Positions 1-10,187 of a stretch of 17,022 nt of DNA are shown here, one piece after another. Origin of the DNA: Trichomonas tenax (taxonomy: Eukaryota; Parabasalia; Trichomonadida; Trichomonadidae). The notes under the pieces were generated by a model, which searched no databases, was not told where the DNA came from, and was given only the letters and a program-made list of their open reading frames with translations. The stretch is from NCBI GenBank assembly GCA_023091735.1, contig JALKBU010001084.1, positions 1-17,022 on the forward strand. The letters run 5' to 3'. Numbering within the stretch: position 1 is the stretch's first letter; every line of letters starts with the position of its first letter. A program made the translations under genes and the position numbers.

Positions 1-2
1 AT

Positions 3-1472
3 GAGGAGTATTCGACTGAAGTTGATGTAAGGTCGGAAGAGTAGTACATTGCTGAAGAGAATAAATCTGCGGAAGAGAATAAAGCTGCTGAAAAGAATAA
101 AGCTGCTGAAGAGAATAAAGCTGCTGAAGAGAATAAATCTGCTGAAGAGAATAAAGCTGCTGAAGAGAAGTGAATTGCTGAAGAGAATAAAGCTGCTGAA
201 GAGAATAAATCTGCTGAAGAGAATAAAGCTGCTGAAGAGAAGTGCATTGCTGAAGAGAATAAATCTGCTGAAGAGAAGTGCATTGCTGAAGAGAATAAAG
301 CTGCTGAAGAGAATAAAGCTGCTGAAAAGAATAAATCTGCTGAAGAGAATAAAGCTGCTGAAGAGAATAAATCTGCTGAAGAGAATAAAGCTGCTGAAAA
401 GAATAAATCTGCTGAAGAGAATAAAGCTGCTGAAGAGAATAAAGCTGCTGAAGAGAATAAATCTGCTGAAGAGAATAAAGCTGCTGAAGAGAATAAAGCT
501 GCTGAAGAGAAGTGCATTGCTGAAGAGAAGCACATTGCTGAAGAGAATAAAGCTGCTGAAAAGAATAAAGCTGCTGAAGAGAAGTGCATTGCTGAAGAGA
601 ATAAAGCTGCTGAAGAGAAGTGCATTGCTGAAGAGAAGCACATTGCTGAAAAGAATAAAGCTGCCGAAGAGAAGTGCATTGCTGAAGAGAATAAAGCTGC
701 CGAAGAGAAGTGCATTGCTGAAGAGAAGCACATTGCTGAAGAGAATAAAGCTGCCGAAGAGAAGTGCATTGCTGAAGAGAATAAAGCTGCTGAAGAGAAT
801 AAAGCTGCTGAACAGAATAAAGCTGCCGAAGAGAAGTGCATTGCTGAAGAGAATAAAGCTGCTGAAGAGAATAAAGCTGCTGAAGAGAAGTGCATTGCTG
901 AAGAGAAGCACATTGCTGAAGAGAATAAAGCTGCTGAAAAGAATAAAGCTGCTGAAGAGAAGCACATTGCTGAAGAGAAGCACATTGCTGAAGAGAATAA
1001 AGCTGCTGAAGAGAATAAAGCTGCTGAAGAGAAGTGCATTGCTGAAGAGAATAAAGCTGCTGAAGAGAAGCACATTGCTGAAGAGAAGCACATTGCTGAA
1101 GAGAATAAAGCTGCCGAAGAGAAAAGGTCAGAAGATCTACTGCAGGCTGAAAATGAAGTGGCTATTTTAATCACAAGAGATATTCAGAATGCTGAAATTA
1201 ATGATGACGCAAATAATGAAGATGATGATATCATTGTTGTCACGCCTGCAAGTAAAAGAGACCCAGAGCCTACAAAAATTCCTGGTGCTGATAAGTCAGA
1301 CAAATCTCTCTTCGAAGCATCTGAAGCTGAAGACAATGACAAACAAGCGGAAAAGCCGCTTCCACCTGCTGTTGAACAGAAATCAAGCAAATTTGGATAT
1401 ATCATTGCTGGATCAATTACAGCCGCTGCAGCTATTGGCATCGGATTCTTCTTCTTCCGCAAAAGTAAGTAA
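3..1472 (+). pseudogene. Hexapeptide-repeat, C-terminally membrane-anchored protein (3' part, in-frame TAG)
   Basis: The coding frame is the one beginning at base 3. It is interrupted by TAG at 42-44, then open for 475 codons to TAA at 1470-1472. Residues from base 48 form 60 hexapeptides of the type AAEENK, with variants ending KC or KH and starting I or S. An acidic linker rich in N, D and E follows (about 1150-1380), then the hydrophobic stretch FGYIIAGSITAAAAIGIGFF and a short basic tail RKSK. That end is typical of a single-pass or tail anchor, so the repeat part should face the cytosol or the exterior as a long charged helix; the side cannot be told. No ATG occurs in frame after the TAG, so the gene must begin outside the window. 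It is therefore a nonsense-broken allele, a readthrough case or a sequence error. The long open frame reading LLKRIK is a repeat shadow. Function not recognised. Confidence 0.7.
48..1127 (+). repeat. 60 tandem 18-bp coding repeats
   Basis: Sixty consecutive 18-bp units run without a single insertion or deletion. Each encodes a hexapeptide with the core A-E-E, and units differ mainly at the last two codons (AAT AAA, AAG TGC or AAG CAC) and the first (GCT, TCT or ATT). Unit types are mixed irregularly, as expected from unequal exchange. A degenerate sixty-first unit lies immediately upstream (30-47) and carries the TAG. The strict period keeps all reading frames long, which makes shadow ORFs here meaningless. 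Confidence 0.95.
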
Positions 1473-1531
1473 ACATATTTTTGTTTAAAATATTTTTTAA
1501 TATAACAAAAATAAAAAATATAAAATTCTTT
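1473..1531. other. Short convergent intergenic region
   Basis: Fifty-nine very AT-rich bases separate the stop codons of the repeat protein and the HECT gene. Both transcripts must end here. The repeat-protein stop lies in the string AGTAAAC, so TAAA, the poly(A) signal reported for Trichomonas vaginalis, overlaps the stop. The HECT side shows AT-rich sequence but no TAAA directly at its TGA. Confidence 0.5.
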
Positions 1532-4500
1532 TCATTTGATTTCCATTGTCTGGCAATACTGAATCGCAATCAAAATCTTTTGATAGCAAATCTCATCTGT
1601 GGAATACATTGGTAGATGAAGTTTGTTGAAGCATGTCGAAGCAGTTGGTAACATTTCATCCGGCTTCGGAGTATCCTTCAAATCGATCTTCAGCTTGAAA
1701 TCTGGGTTCAATGTTGAATTCGGAAGTCTCGTGAGTGTCGTTATGAACTTGAGGAGAAGTTTCTTCTGCTCCTTATTGAGTCTGTCAACGGCTCTGAAGA
1801 ACCTCTGAACGTATTGATTCCTGATTCCATCCTCGAAATCAGAAACATGTGTGATTTGCTTCAAGTGCTGAACAGAAATGTCTCCACTTCCTTGTGCCAT
1901 TCTTGAAAGCAATGCACTGGTCATCAGAGCGTTGTGCTTGAAGCCTGTGTTGCGTCTGAATGCAGCTCTGATTTCTCTGAGAATAGGAATCATGCTTCGG
2001 AGTCTGAAGTCGACCGCTTCTTTGATATAATGCTCAACGTCTTCTTTGACGATGATATCTCCTTTGTCGTGTCCTGGAAGCAAAACTTTTGTTCCATCCC
2101 AATCATCGACCTTCCACTGGAATGCGTAATGCACTGCGAAGTCCCCATCATTGCTCACTGAACGCATGTGCTCGAAATGCTCAGCAAGGCCGTTATCGAT
2201 GCAAGTAACATCGTCAATACCGATGTGTTCGTTCGCAAGATACTTCCAAACGATTGGAGCAAATGGAAGATCCTGCTGCAAACCTGTTCTCACGATGATG
2301 CCCAGCAAGAGTCCAATCGTGTAATAATCTGCAGCGCGGGATAACGTTTTGTCGAATGGGATGTAAACGTCCTTTATCTGTCCAGTGTGGTTCCTCATGT
2401 TCGGACATGGAATGCAGAGCATTGTTGTTGGCTCGAAAATGGAAGCAGCGGCTTCAGTGAGAAGTTCTCTTCCTGGACCGCCGGCATCGACAGCGAGTTC
2501 GCCAACGAACGAAACTTTCCACGGTTTCTTCTTGCAGCAGAGTCTGAAACCTTCGACGGTTTTGAGGACTCTCGTGAGCTGTGAAATGATTGAATAGAAT
2601 GGATCTCCGCTTCCGTTCGTGATGAGTCTGTGCGCTGCGTGGCGATCGATGAAAATTGATGGGAAGAGATTATCTGGTGACACAATGATATGTGATGTGA
2701 TTGCATCAGCTGCGTCTTCAGCTGAAAGAAAACTCGTCATCGAGTTCCAAATGTTCTGTGGCACATTCTTGAAGAAATTATACCTGATGTAGTTGAAGTG
2801 GTGAATAAGAAGAGAGTGGAGAACGACAACAGTCGGCGAGAATCTGCTGCAGAGGCTGCAGCCTTTGGCAATGTTTTCAACAGCTGCAAACGTTGGCTCT
2901 CTGAGACTGATTCTCGGAAGAATTGTGATGAGTTCTTCTGTGTCTGCTGGAGACCAAACGATTGCAAACTGATTCATGTCATCGATGAATCTAGATCTGA
3001 ATGAAGAAACAGATATCAGTCTATCAACTTCCTTCTTCTCCTTCTTTTCTTGCTGCGAGATTTGGACCAATGACGGCTTCAATTTCGTCCATGTGTCGTG
3101 TCTGTTTCCGATTATGGAGAAGAAGAGATCTGGTTCTCTCGTGTTGATGATTTCTTTCATTTGATTCTCAGCGATGATTGATGGATTGTCGTACTCTGCG
3201 TTTGTGCTTCTGAAGAGATACATCCCGCGTGAAACTTTTCCTGCTTTAGTGAATCTGATTTCGATCTCGAGCTTCGATGGATTTGCGATATGAAGCGTTG
3301 TTGGTGATGTTATTGTCAGCGTTGGTTCAATGAAATCTCCGTCGCTGTGGAATGATCCAGAGACTCTGAACCACATTGGGAGAATCTCCCAGAATGGAAA
3401 TCCCTTCAGCGACTTATACTGACGCGCGAATTGGCGGAGCATCAAAATGTAGCCTGGGAAATTGGTCTTGATGGCGCCTGGATCGATAATAGCTTCAGGC
3501 ATCTCGATCATGTCATCTTCTGGTGGCTGGAATTCTTTCGTGAAGAACTCTGGGAAATATGTTGCAAGTTTGTGATTTTCTGCAGATGTTAAAACGTGTT
3601 GATCGTGGAGATACAATATCATAAATCTCTGCGAAACAAAATCCTTTCGGACCTGAAGCTGTGAAGCAGTAACAGCAAGGAGCTGCTTATACTGTTTGTT
3701 ATCATCAAATGGAGTAATTGGGATCTGCAACTGCATCAAATCTGCAAACTGTGGTAAATAATTGTAAATGAACGGAGACTGAATGATGAAGCATTCCAAG
3801 AGAATCTTCTTTGCTGCTGCATGCTCTTCGTCTGACTGTGCAACGAAAACGAAGTTCTTGAGAAGAAGAAGCATCTCAAAGGCCGTATCATAAACCCAAG
3901 TGTTGTTCATTGGATTGATGTCGAAAACTGAAAATTCGCGACGATTATCGCCCTGAAGAACAATGATGTGCGGCGGATTGCTTAAAGGAATAATCGCTGG
4001 CGCAGGATATAACTGCTGAGTTCCTGAAGACTTGAATCTGATTGTCTCAGGAAGGAATCCATTGAAGTCATTTGGAGCAACAATGCAGTTTGCGCCACAC
4101 TTGAAATCGATCGGATGATCCTTCCAGTTCACCTGCTTTGCTTTGTCCTTCGGCGGAGCAAAGTAGTGATGAGTTCTGCACGGCTTTGCAATCAAGTGCA
4201 TCCTCTCGCTGCGGTTCATCGCTGTGAGGCCTTTGCAGAGTGCTGAAATGAACTGCGGACGCTGTGTGAATATCTTTAAAGCTTTCAGGCCTTCTTGTTC
4301 GAATCCCATATAAAGAGTGTTCGCTTGTGCATTCGGAGCCCAGATTGGGACATTCAAGCTGAATGGGAACTTCTGGAGCTTAAACTCTGATGGAATGAAG
4401 CCTTCCAACATCACGATAAGTAAACTGACGAGTTTCATCATCAAGAATTCTGATGTGATAAGATTTTCTTTGCGCAACAAAATTCTCATTAAAACAATTG

Positions 4501-7500
4501 TTGCCCATTGATTTGTTAATTGCATGTATAGACCACGAACTTGTTCATTGATGAGAGATTCAGAAGCTTCTGTTGTGAATCCAATGTGAATAGAGATGTA
4601 ACAAGGAGGAGGAATGAAGTTGGAAAACATTTTCTCTTCAGGAGTTAATTTTCCAACGAATATATTTGATTGCTTCATCTTTGTGATATCTGGAGATAAT
4701 GTGATGTCTTTAGTTGCCCATGATGGAACACTGAACAATGGATCTTGCTCATAGAAATCAATGCATCCGCGTTGAATCTGTGGTGGTGTTGCTGCTTCAT
4801 CGAAAGCCCATTCCCAGTTATCGACTTCTGCAATGAAAGGAAAAGATTTGTGCTGCGCTACGATAATCTTGAAGACAGTGCCCTCTGGGAACATATAACT
4901 TGCTCCACCAACAGTGAACTTCAATTTCTTGATCTCGAAATCGATAGAAATCTGATTTCCTTCTTCCAATTGCATTGGCGGATTAAGTGGAACAGGGAAT
5001 GTTTCGCCGTTTGGAATTGAAACGAGAGAATATCTCGTGTGATGTCTATCAACACAACTTGAAATGATGCCAACGAAGCATTTGTAATTATCGTCCATTT
5101 TAGTGAGCTTGAGTGTGAATTTCTCCGCGTTTTCTGATATCTGTGGTGAGATGTATGAAGTGTATTCGTTGTCTTTGTACTTCATTTGGCTGAATCCTGA
5201 AACCGTCGGTAAAGTCTTCATCTTCGAGAATTTGTCGATTTCTGTCAATGTGAACGAAATATCTGAGAACGGAAGTGTGCATTCGGCCAATTTGTTCATG
5301 TGGTTCTCGTTCAGCAATTCAACAAATTCTGGTTCGCTGCAGAACAAAGCGAGAACTTGCATGTAAATAGATTGCGTGACTTTTGATGCTTTCGTGAATA
5401 TATAATCAAACAATGAGATAATGTGGGAGAAGTCGAACTCCTTTGGATCCAATGTGATCATTGGAACTGCATAAATCATCGTCTCTGGAGTAATTCTCAC
5501 TCTTATTGATGGAGCAAGAATATTGAATGGGCGATGGAAGCAGCAGTAAAAGAGACCTTTTTCTTCAACGAATGGCTGAATTGCGATGCAATCGAAAACA
5601 GAGCTTCTGTTGGAGTGATACTTGACATTGCAGTATGGACGGATTTTCTCTGAATAAGAACCAACAACAGTCAAAGCACCGCAAATATCGATTTCATCGA
5701 AATCTTCAGAAATGTTGTTTATCATCTGAATAACCATTTCTCGTGCTCTGTGTTTCTGCGTTACCATTCTTCTGAGAATCCATGTCATTTCATTGCAGAA
5801 CTGGATATTCGTGTTTGCTAAAGTGTTTTCTCCGATGCATTTAATCATCCTGACAACAGTGTTCCTGACTTCGTCGTCAGGAATCTGCTTCGATTCGAGC
5901 ATTTGGAACATTGTTCTGCACGAAAGCCTTGAGAAGTCGTTCTTGGTTGTCCAGAATACTCCGTCGTACTTCTTGAACAATTCGAGAGGACAATCAATGT
6001 ATTTCAATGCCTCTGAGAGCAGAATATATCTGATTGGTTGGATTCTCTCCACTGTTGTGAGTGATGGAGGAAGTCTGTCGATTGACGGAATTAAGGCAAA
6101 GCAGAGCGCGAACAATGAGAATCTGCTTGGATTCGTTGTGAAAGCATCGAGAATTCCTGCCAAGACGAATCTCTTTACAGATGAAAACATCTCAATGTCG
6201 CGGAAGAATCTGTAAGCGACAAGGATCCATTTGTCTGATTTTTCTTCTTCAATAATCAATTTAAGAACGCGCTTGAAGAATGCTTCGATCTGTCCTTGTT
6301 GCGTCTCTGTGATTGGAGTCATCTTTATGATGGTTGATAAACCATCAAAGCGCTCGATTCTACTGAGAGCAAATGAAATAATATCATTATATAATGGGTG
6401 AATCTTCATGTTGTAAGTGCTGTCAATGAGATCGAAACCAACGAGTGTCGTCTTTATTCTAGATCTTTGTTGAGCTAGAATCTTAACAATCTTCTCTGGT
6501 TCTGTGTCGCAAAGAACAAAATCACCAAGTAATAACAGTGGATTTTCAATCCCATCGAAGTTTGATTTCATTCTTATCAACATTCGCAATCTTTGAAAAA
6601 TTAAAGCGATTTCTGCTGTTTTGTCGTTCTGGAAGAGCTCTCTGACAGTGTTTCTGATTCTAAACATCTGTTCAACGCACTTTCTGAGTTCTCCATTTGT
6701 TTGGCTCTGAGGACCGAATTTGAGAAGCTCTTTAAGTGTTCCTGTGTGTGATGCAAATGCAGCAATAGAAAGTCTATCGAGTTCTTTGATTGTATCCTTC
6801 AAGTTTCTGTTTTGAAGAGGTTTGAATTTCTTGTATATAGCGTCCATAACATCTAATTTTCCATCGAGAAAATCGTTGAGTTTTGGTTCTTCGAATTGTT
6901 CCAATTCTTTTGAAATCAATTTCTCTGCTGTGAATCTGTCAGCAATGTCAATGTTTGCTCTGACTAACCAAATGAATCTTTCTTCGAATACTGATAAAAC
7001 GCCACCTTTAACAAGTGTTGATGCGAACTGTGCGAAAAGGAATAAGAAGACTTTGATGAGTTCCGAAAGTGGACCATCTTCGAGTGCACCAATTCTTGCA
7101 ATAAATTCTCCAATTTTGGCCAACAAAACGTGGAATAACTTTGTGGCAACTTGAGCAACAGTGTGGAACTTTGTTAAGCAGCATAAGCAGTCAACGAGGT
7201 TCTTAAACAATCTAAAAATAACTGTTCCTGCGAGTTCTTCGGCAGATGAAACTTCGCTGATTGCAGTATCAAGTCTGTCAACGATAAAGTTCAAGTAAAC
7301 TCCGAGATTCGATAAGTTGTTGATATGTTCATCACCATCAATAGTTTGCACAGGAAGGAACGGATCGTTCTTTAGTTCATCGAAAGCAACAGATATTAAA
7401 GCGTGTTGATGCAAAATCAACAATGATGTGAAGATTTGTTTCGGTGGTGGATTCTTGGTTGTTGTCGGAATTAACATTTTCAGAGCATTATCGCGTGACA

Positions 7501-9412
7501 TTCTAATCGATGGCAAGATTCCTGATGATGCAACTTTGGAGAGCGCCCACTGAATGAGATCCTCGGATGTTAATTTCTCCAAGAAACTGCACATCATTGA
7601 TAAAGCGAAGTCAGAAACTTCATCGTTATTCTCAACAAACATGAAGAACTTCAAATGGCTGAAGAAAAGAAACGCACGCATCTCACTCGGCAAGAATGTG
7701 AGTAAATCGAATAGCTTGTTAACAATAGCAGCTTGATGAGTGTCAGCAAGTTCAATAGCACGAAGATTTGCATCTAAAATAATGACGATATTTTCAACCA
7801 TCGCTTTTGCCGCCTTTTGATGTTTCTCGCCAATTTGATTGCTGTTGACTTCAGCGAGGAAAGATGTCAATGAATCGATCAATCTCTCTGTCTGAATCAG
7901 CGGATCTGTCTCCGGCATCAACGATTTTGGAATGATTTGTGATCCGAGAAGATGAATGAAATTGCGCTGTAAAACGTAAGAAAGAGTTTTCAGGCAATTG
8001 CTTGGTTTGATTTTTGATACTTCTCCTGATACAGGTTCAATAGAGAACAGTGATGGATCTATTGATCCAGCGAAGTAATATCTTCTCAAGCAAAGGCGTG
8101 GACCAACAACGGCCCATGTGCATCTGCTGTAGACATCATTCATCAATGTGTAAAACTGCTCTGTGCATGAAAAGTTATCATCGAGAATGTGTTCACCAGT
8201 AATCAATGAGAAAACGCGAAGCATAGAAAGATTTTGTTGAACTCTGAACAAAAATCCGATGTATGAGCCATTCATTATCATTGGGATTTGTTTGTAATCT
8301 GTTGTTGGGAATAATTCTTTGAGTTCTTTGGATAAATGATTATTTCCTTGATGAAGTTCGACTGTTCGAATAAGTGTGTTTGTTTTAGTATCGTAGACAC
8401 TTAAGTTGTAATTCGGTTCCATCAAAGCGTGTGTTATACCATTAGATATAACTGCACAGTAATTCTTTTCGAGAGATTCGACTTTTGGCGTCAATTCACC
8501 TGCTCCAGATAAAATTGCATCGATTGGATAAGAATACAACTGCTTTCCGCTGAAAACGAGGAGATTCTCATTCCTCACAAGCAGCGAAGCATCTGTACCG
8601 AATTTAGAGTCCAGTTGTCGAATAATTGGCGTTGTAACAACGCCATGATTAAACAAAGGAAAAACTTGAAGTCGACCTTCAGCAACGAGAAGAAAAAGGA
8701 ACTTTCCATTTGATGATATACCATGATAAGAGGAAAATTTTGTCGACAAGTTTATAAAGTGTCCCATTGAGTTTTTAGGGAAGAATTCTTTCGATGGAGG
8801 TGGCAATGCTGAAGGAGGTGTGGAATTGCTATAATACGAAACAACCTTCTCAATGAAATCCAATTTAATCTTTTTTGTATGCACTGATTTAATTGCACTT
8901 TGAATTGATTCGATTAATTGCGAAAAAGTCGGTTGTTGGAGTTTGTGGTTGGTCGGCGGTGACACAAATGACCACGGAGTGAACATTTTTGTTGAATAAA
9001 ACTGCAATGAATTCAAAATTGATGTAGAAGTGTCTTGAACTCTTATATAGTAGTTATAGTTGGCTCTCAAAACGTGTAAAAAGTTGTCTTTTTCGTTAGT
9101 TTCGTCAATTTTCGATGATTGATTGTCTTGTTCTGTTATAATTGTCTCTAGCAATTGTGGAATGTTTGTCAGCTGCTCACAGCAGCCTAGAAGTAGGTAC
9201 GATAAGTCTGCTGGCGATATTTGGGACTTTACAATCGCGGAAATAAAATCTGAAATTTTAATAAAAGGAGATCCTGCCGATCGCTCCCAAAAATATGGCA
9301 AAGCGAAGGAGTCGGTCGCGTAATTGCGCTGGTTCTCCCTCGCTTTCCCGTCAGAAGAACTTTGATTGCCCAATTGAAGGGGAAAAAATAAATTCAATAT
9401 TTGATTGGTCAT
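1532..9412 (-). CDS. Giant HECT-domain E3 ubiquitin ligase with propeller-like and SPRY-like parts
   Basis: A 2626-residue intronless protein. The C-terminal HECT domain (about 2255-2626) contains GELAVDAGGPGRE near 2305 and the catalytic motif LPTASTCFNKLHLPMYST. Cys2594 (codon 1631-1633) is the expected ubiquitin thioester residue, and the 32-residue tail after it is of normal length. HECT ligases take ubiquitin from an E2 onto this Cys and pass it to substrate. Residues about 216-470 look like blades of a beta-propeller (repeated short beta-rich segments such as GKFLFLLVAEGRLQVFPLF), and about 1425-1540 resemble a SPRY/B30.2 module (YKCFVGIISS, ISIDFEIKKLKFTVGG). The remainder is probably helical solenoid. 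The layout recalls HERC/HECTD-type large ligases, but I cannot assign an ortholog or substrate. The start at 9412 is favoured by an initiator match just upstream and an in-frame Met at the frame's beginning. Confidence 0.93.
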   Translation of the reverse strand: MTNQILNLFFPLQLGNQSSSDGKARENQRNYATDSFALPYFWERSAGSPFIKISDFISAIVKSQISPADLSYLLLGCCEQLTNIPQLLETIITEQDNQSSKIDETNEKDNFLHVLRANYNYYIRVQDTSTSILNSLQFYSTKMFTPWSFVSPPTNHKLQQPTFSQLIESIQSAIKSVHTKKIKLDFIEKVVSYYSNSTPPSALPPPSKEFFPKNSMGHFINLSTKFSSYHGISSNGKFLFLLVAEGRLQVFPLFNHGVVTTPIIRQLDSKFGTDASLLVRNENLLVFSGKQLYSYPIDAILSGAGELTPKVESLEKNYCAVISNGITHALMEPNYNLSVYDTKTNTLIRTVELHQGNNHLSKELKELFPTTDYKQIPMIMNGSYIGFLFRVQQNLSMLRVFSLITGEHILDDNFSCTEQFYTLMNDVYSRCTWAVVGPRLCLRRYYFAGSIDPSLFSIEPVSGEVSKIKPSNCLKTLSYVLQRNFIHLLGSQIIPKSLMPETDPLIQTERLIDSLTSFLAEVNSNQIGEKHQKAAKAMVENIVIILDANLRAIELADTHQAAIVNKLFDLLTFLPSEMRAFLFFSHLKFFMFVENNDEVSDFALSMMCSFLEKLTSEDLIQWALSKVASSGILPSIRMSRDNALKMLIPTTTKNPPPKQIFTSLLILHQHALISVAFDELKNDPFLPVQTIDGDEHINNLSNLGVYLNFIVDRLDTAISEVSSAEELAGTVIFRLFKNLVDCLCCLTKFHTVAQVATKLFHVLLAKIGEFIARIGALEDGPLSELIKVFLFLFAQFASTLVKGGVLSVFEERFIWLVRANIDIADRFTAEKLISKELEQFEEPKLNDFLDGKLDVMDAIYKKFKPLQNRNLKDTIKELDRLSIAAFASHTGTLKELLKFGPQSQTNGELRKCVEQMFRIRNTVRELFQNDKTAEIALIFQRLRMLIRMKSNFDGIENPLLLLGDFVLCDTEPEKIVKILAQQRSRIKTTLVGFDLIDSTYNMKIHPLYNDIISFALSRIERFDGLSTIIKMTPITETQQGQIEAFFKRVLKLIIEEEKSDKWILVAYRFFRDIEMFSSVKRFVLAGILDAFTTNPSRFSLFALCFALIPSIDRLPPSLTTVERIQPIRYILLSEALKYIDCPLELFKKYDGVFWTTKNDFSRLSCRTMFQMLESKQIPDDEVRNTVVRMIKCIGENTLANTNIQFCNEMTWILRRMVTQKHRAREMVIQMINNISEDFDEIDICGALTVVGSYSEKIRPYCNVKYHSNRSSVFDCIAIQPFVEEKGLFYCCFHRPFNILAPSIRVRITPETMIYAVPMITLDPKEFDFSHIISLFDYIFTKASKVTQSIYMQVLALFCSEPEFVELLNENHMNKLAECTLPFSDISFTLTEIDKFSKMKTLPTVSGFSQMKYKDNEYTSYISPQISENAEKFTLKLTKMDDNYKCFVGIISSCVDRHHTRYSLVSIPNGETFPVPLNPPMQLEEGNQISIDFEIKKLKFTVGGASYMFPEGTVFKIIVAQHKSFPFIAEVDNWEWAFDEAATPPQIQRGCIDFYEQDPLFSVPSWATKDITLSPDITKMKQSNIFVGKLTPEEKMFSNFIPPPCYISIHIGFTTEASESLINEQVRGLYMQLTNQWATIVLMRILLRKENLITSEFLMMKLVSLLIVMLEGFIPSEFKLQKFPFSLNVPIWAPNAQANTLYMGFEQEGLKALKIFTQRPQFISALCKGLTAMNRSERMHLIAKPCRTHHYFAPPKDKAKQVNWKDHPIDFKCGANCIVAPNDFNGFLPETIRFKSSGTQQLYPAPAIIPLSNPPHIIVLQGDNRREFSVFDINPMNNTWVYDTAFEMLLLLKNFVFVAQSDEEHAAAKKILLECFIIQSPFIYNYLPQFADLMQLQIPITPFDDNKQYKQLLAVTASQLQVRKDFVSQRFMILYLHDQHVLTSAENHKLATYFPEFFTKEFQPPEDDMIEMPEAIIDPGAIKTNFPGYILMLRQFARQYKSLKGFPFWEILPMWFRVSGSFHSDGDFIEPTLTITSPTTLHIANPSKLEIEIRFTKAGKVSRGMYLFRSTNAEYDNPSIIAENQMKEIINTREPDLFFSIIGNRHDTWTKLKPSLVQISQQEKKEKKEVDRLISVSSFRSRFIDDMNQFAIVWSPADTEELITILPRISLREPTFAAVENIAKGCSLCSRFSPTVVVLHSLLIHHFNYIRYNFFKNVPQNIWNSMTSFLSAEDAADAITSHIIVSPDNLFPSIFIDRHAAHRLITNGSGDPFYSIISQLTRVLKTVEGFRLCCKKKPWKVSFVGELAVDAGGPGRELLTEAAASIFEPTTMLCIPCPNMRNHTGQIKDVYIPFDKTLSRAADYYTIGLLLGIIVRTGLQQDLPFAPIVWKYLANEHIGIDDVTCIDNGLAEHFEHMRSVSNDGDFAVHYAFQWKVDDWDGTKVLLPGHDKGDIIVKEDVEHYIKEAVDFRLRSMIPILREIRAAFRRNTGFKHNALMTSALLSRMAQGSGDISVQHLKQITHVSDFEDGIRNQYVQRFFRAVDRLNKEQKKLLLKFITTLTRLPNSTLNPDFKLKIDLKDTPKPDEMLPTASTCFNKLHLPMYSTDEICYQKILIAIQYCQTMEIK

Positions 9413-10187
9413 GTAAATGATCGTTGTCTTTTTATTTGTTCTCCTTTCTCGGAGTTGCTGTTGGTTGAGTTTTTTTATAACTGACTTTACGTGACAAGAT
9501 TTTGAGACAGATGTCAGAAAAGAACATTTAAGACAAATTTGATTTTTATATTTTCGTCAAATTCCAATTCTTCGTTTCCTTTACAGGCTCGCTCCGTTCT
9601 CAAATTATAAAGGAATTTAAAGTCCCATGGCATGTTTAGCAATTGATTAATTGCAATTTAATTCGATGTTGTTATTAAGAGCCATTAATGTTATAAACAT
9701 ATTATAATTCGATTTTTGAGCAATTTTCCGTATTACAATATGGATTTCTCTTTATTTTCTTATAATATAGAGATATTTTCATTAATTTTGCTATTCATCT
9801 TTAATCAATATGATAAATATACTGAAATTCCTTTGCTTTGTTGTATCTATAACGATAAAAATGGATTTCACATTTTGTTTTGCAAGATATATTTTATTGT
9901 ATACAAATAAGCGTATGGTATCAACAACAAACTATATTTAGTATTAACTGGTCTTTGTGAGTGATTTTATATGTCTGACAATGTCTGTTTATAATATTTT
10001 CATGTATAAGTCAAGATTTATTTTTAAATTTCAACATTCCAACATATTTGTATTTCATTTTGTGATTACTCCTGAGAGTATCTTGAAAATTATTTTGTCC
10101 AACTAAAATTCTTTCTTATTTCTTAGCAAATTGAAAAATTGTAAAATCAGAACGTAACTACTGTATGGCAATGTTGAAAAGATGAAA
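9413..10187. other. AT-rich intergenic region with no supported gene
   Basis: This stretch separates two minus-strand genes. Apart from the initiator next to the HECT ATG I see no RNA gene, repeat or convincing coding frame. The longest plus-strand frame (9716-9910) has the F, Y, I and N composition of translated AT-rich spacer. It should contain the HECT promoter and the 3' end of the GAP-like gene. Confidence 0.6.
9415..9420 (-). promoter_or_regulatory. Trichomonad-type initiator (Inr) for the HECT gene
   Basis: On the minus strand the sequence TCATTT precedes the ATG, which lies at 9412-9410. It matches the Trichomonas vaginalis initiator TCA-pyrimidine-T/A. If the A is +1, the 5' leader would be 6 nt, within the short range known for that group. 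It is a short motif in AT-rich DNA, so chance occurrence is possible, but its position is right. Confidence 0.5.

Noticed and set aside
49..1170. Long plus-strand frame reading LLKRIK repeats
   Set aside because: It is the shadow of the 18-bp repeat in another phase. The phase encoding AAEENK continues into a unique acidic linker and a membrane anchor, while this one ends soon after the repeat.
1184..1462. Minus-strand 92-codon frame
   Set aside because: It lies opposite the anchor and linker of the repeat protein, has Ser/Ala-rich composition from reversed acidic codons, and no motif.
9716..9910. Plus-strand 64-codon frame in the AT-rich gap
   Set aside because: Composition is that of translated AT-rich spacer (F, Y, I, N) with no motif or supporting signal.
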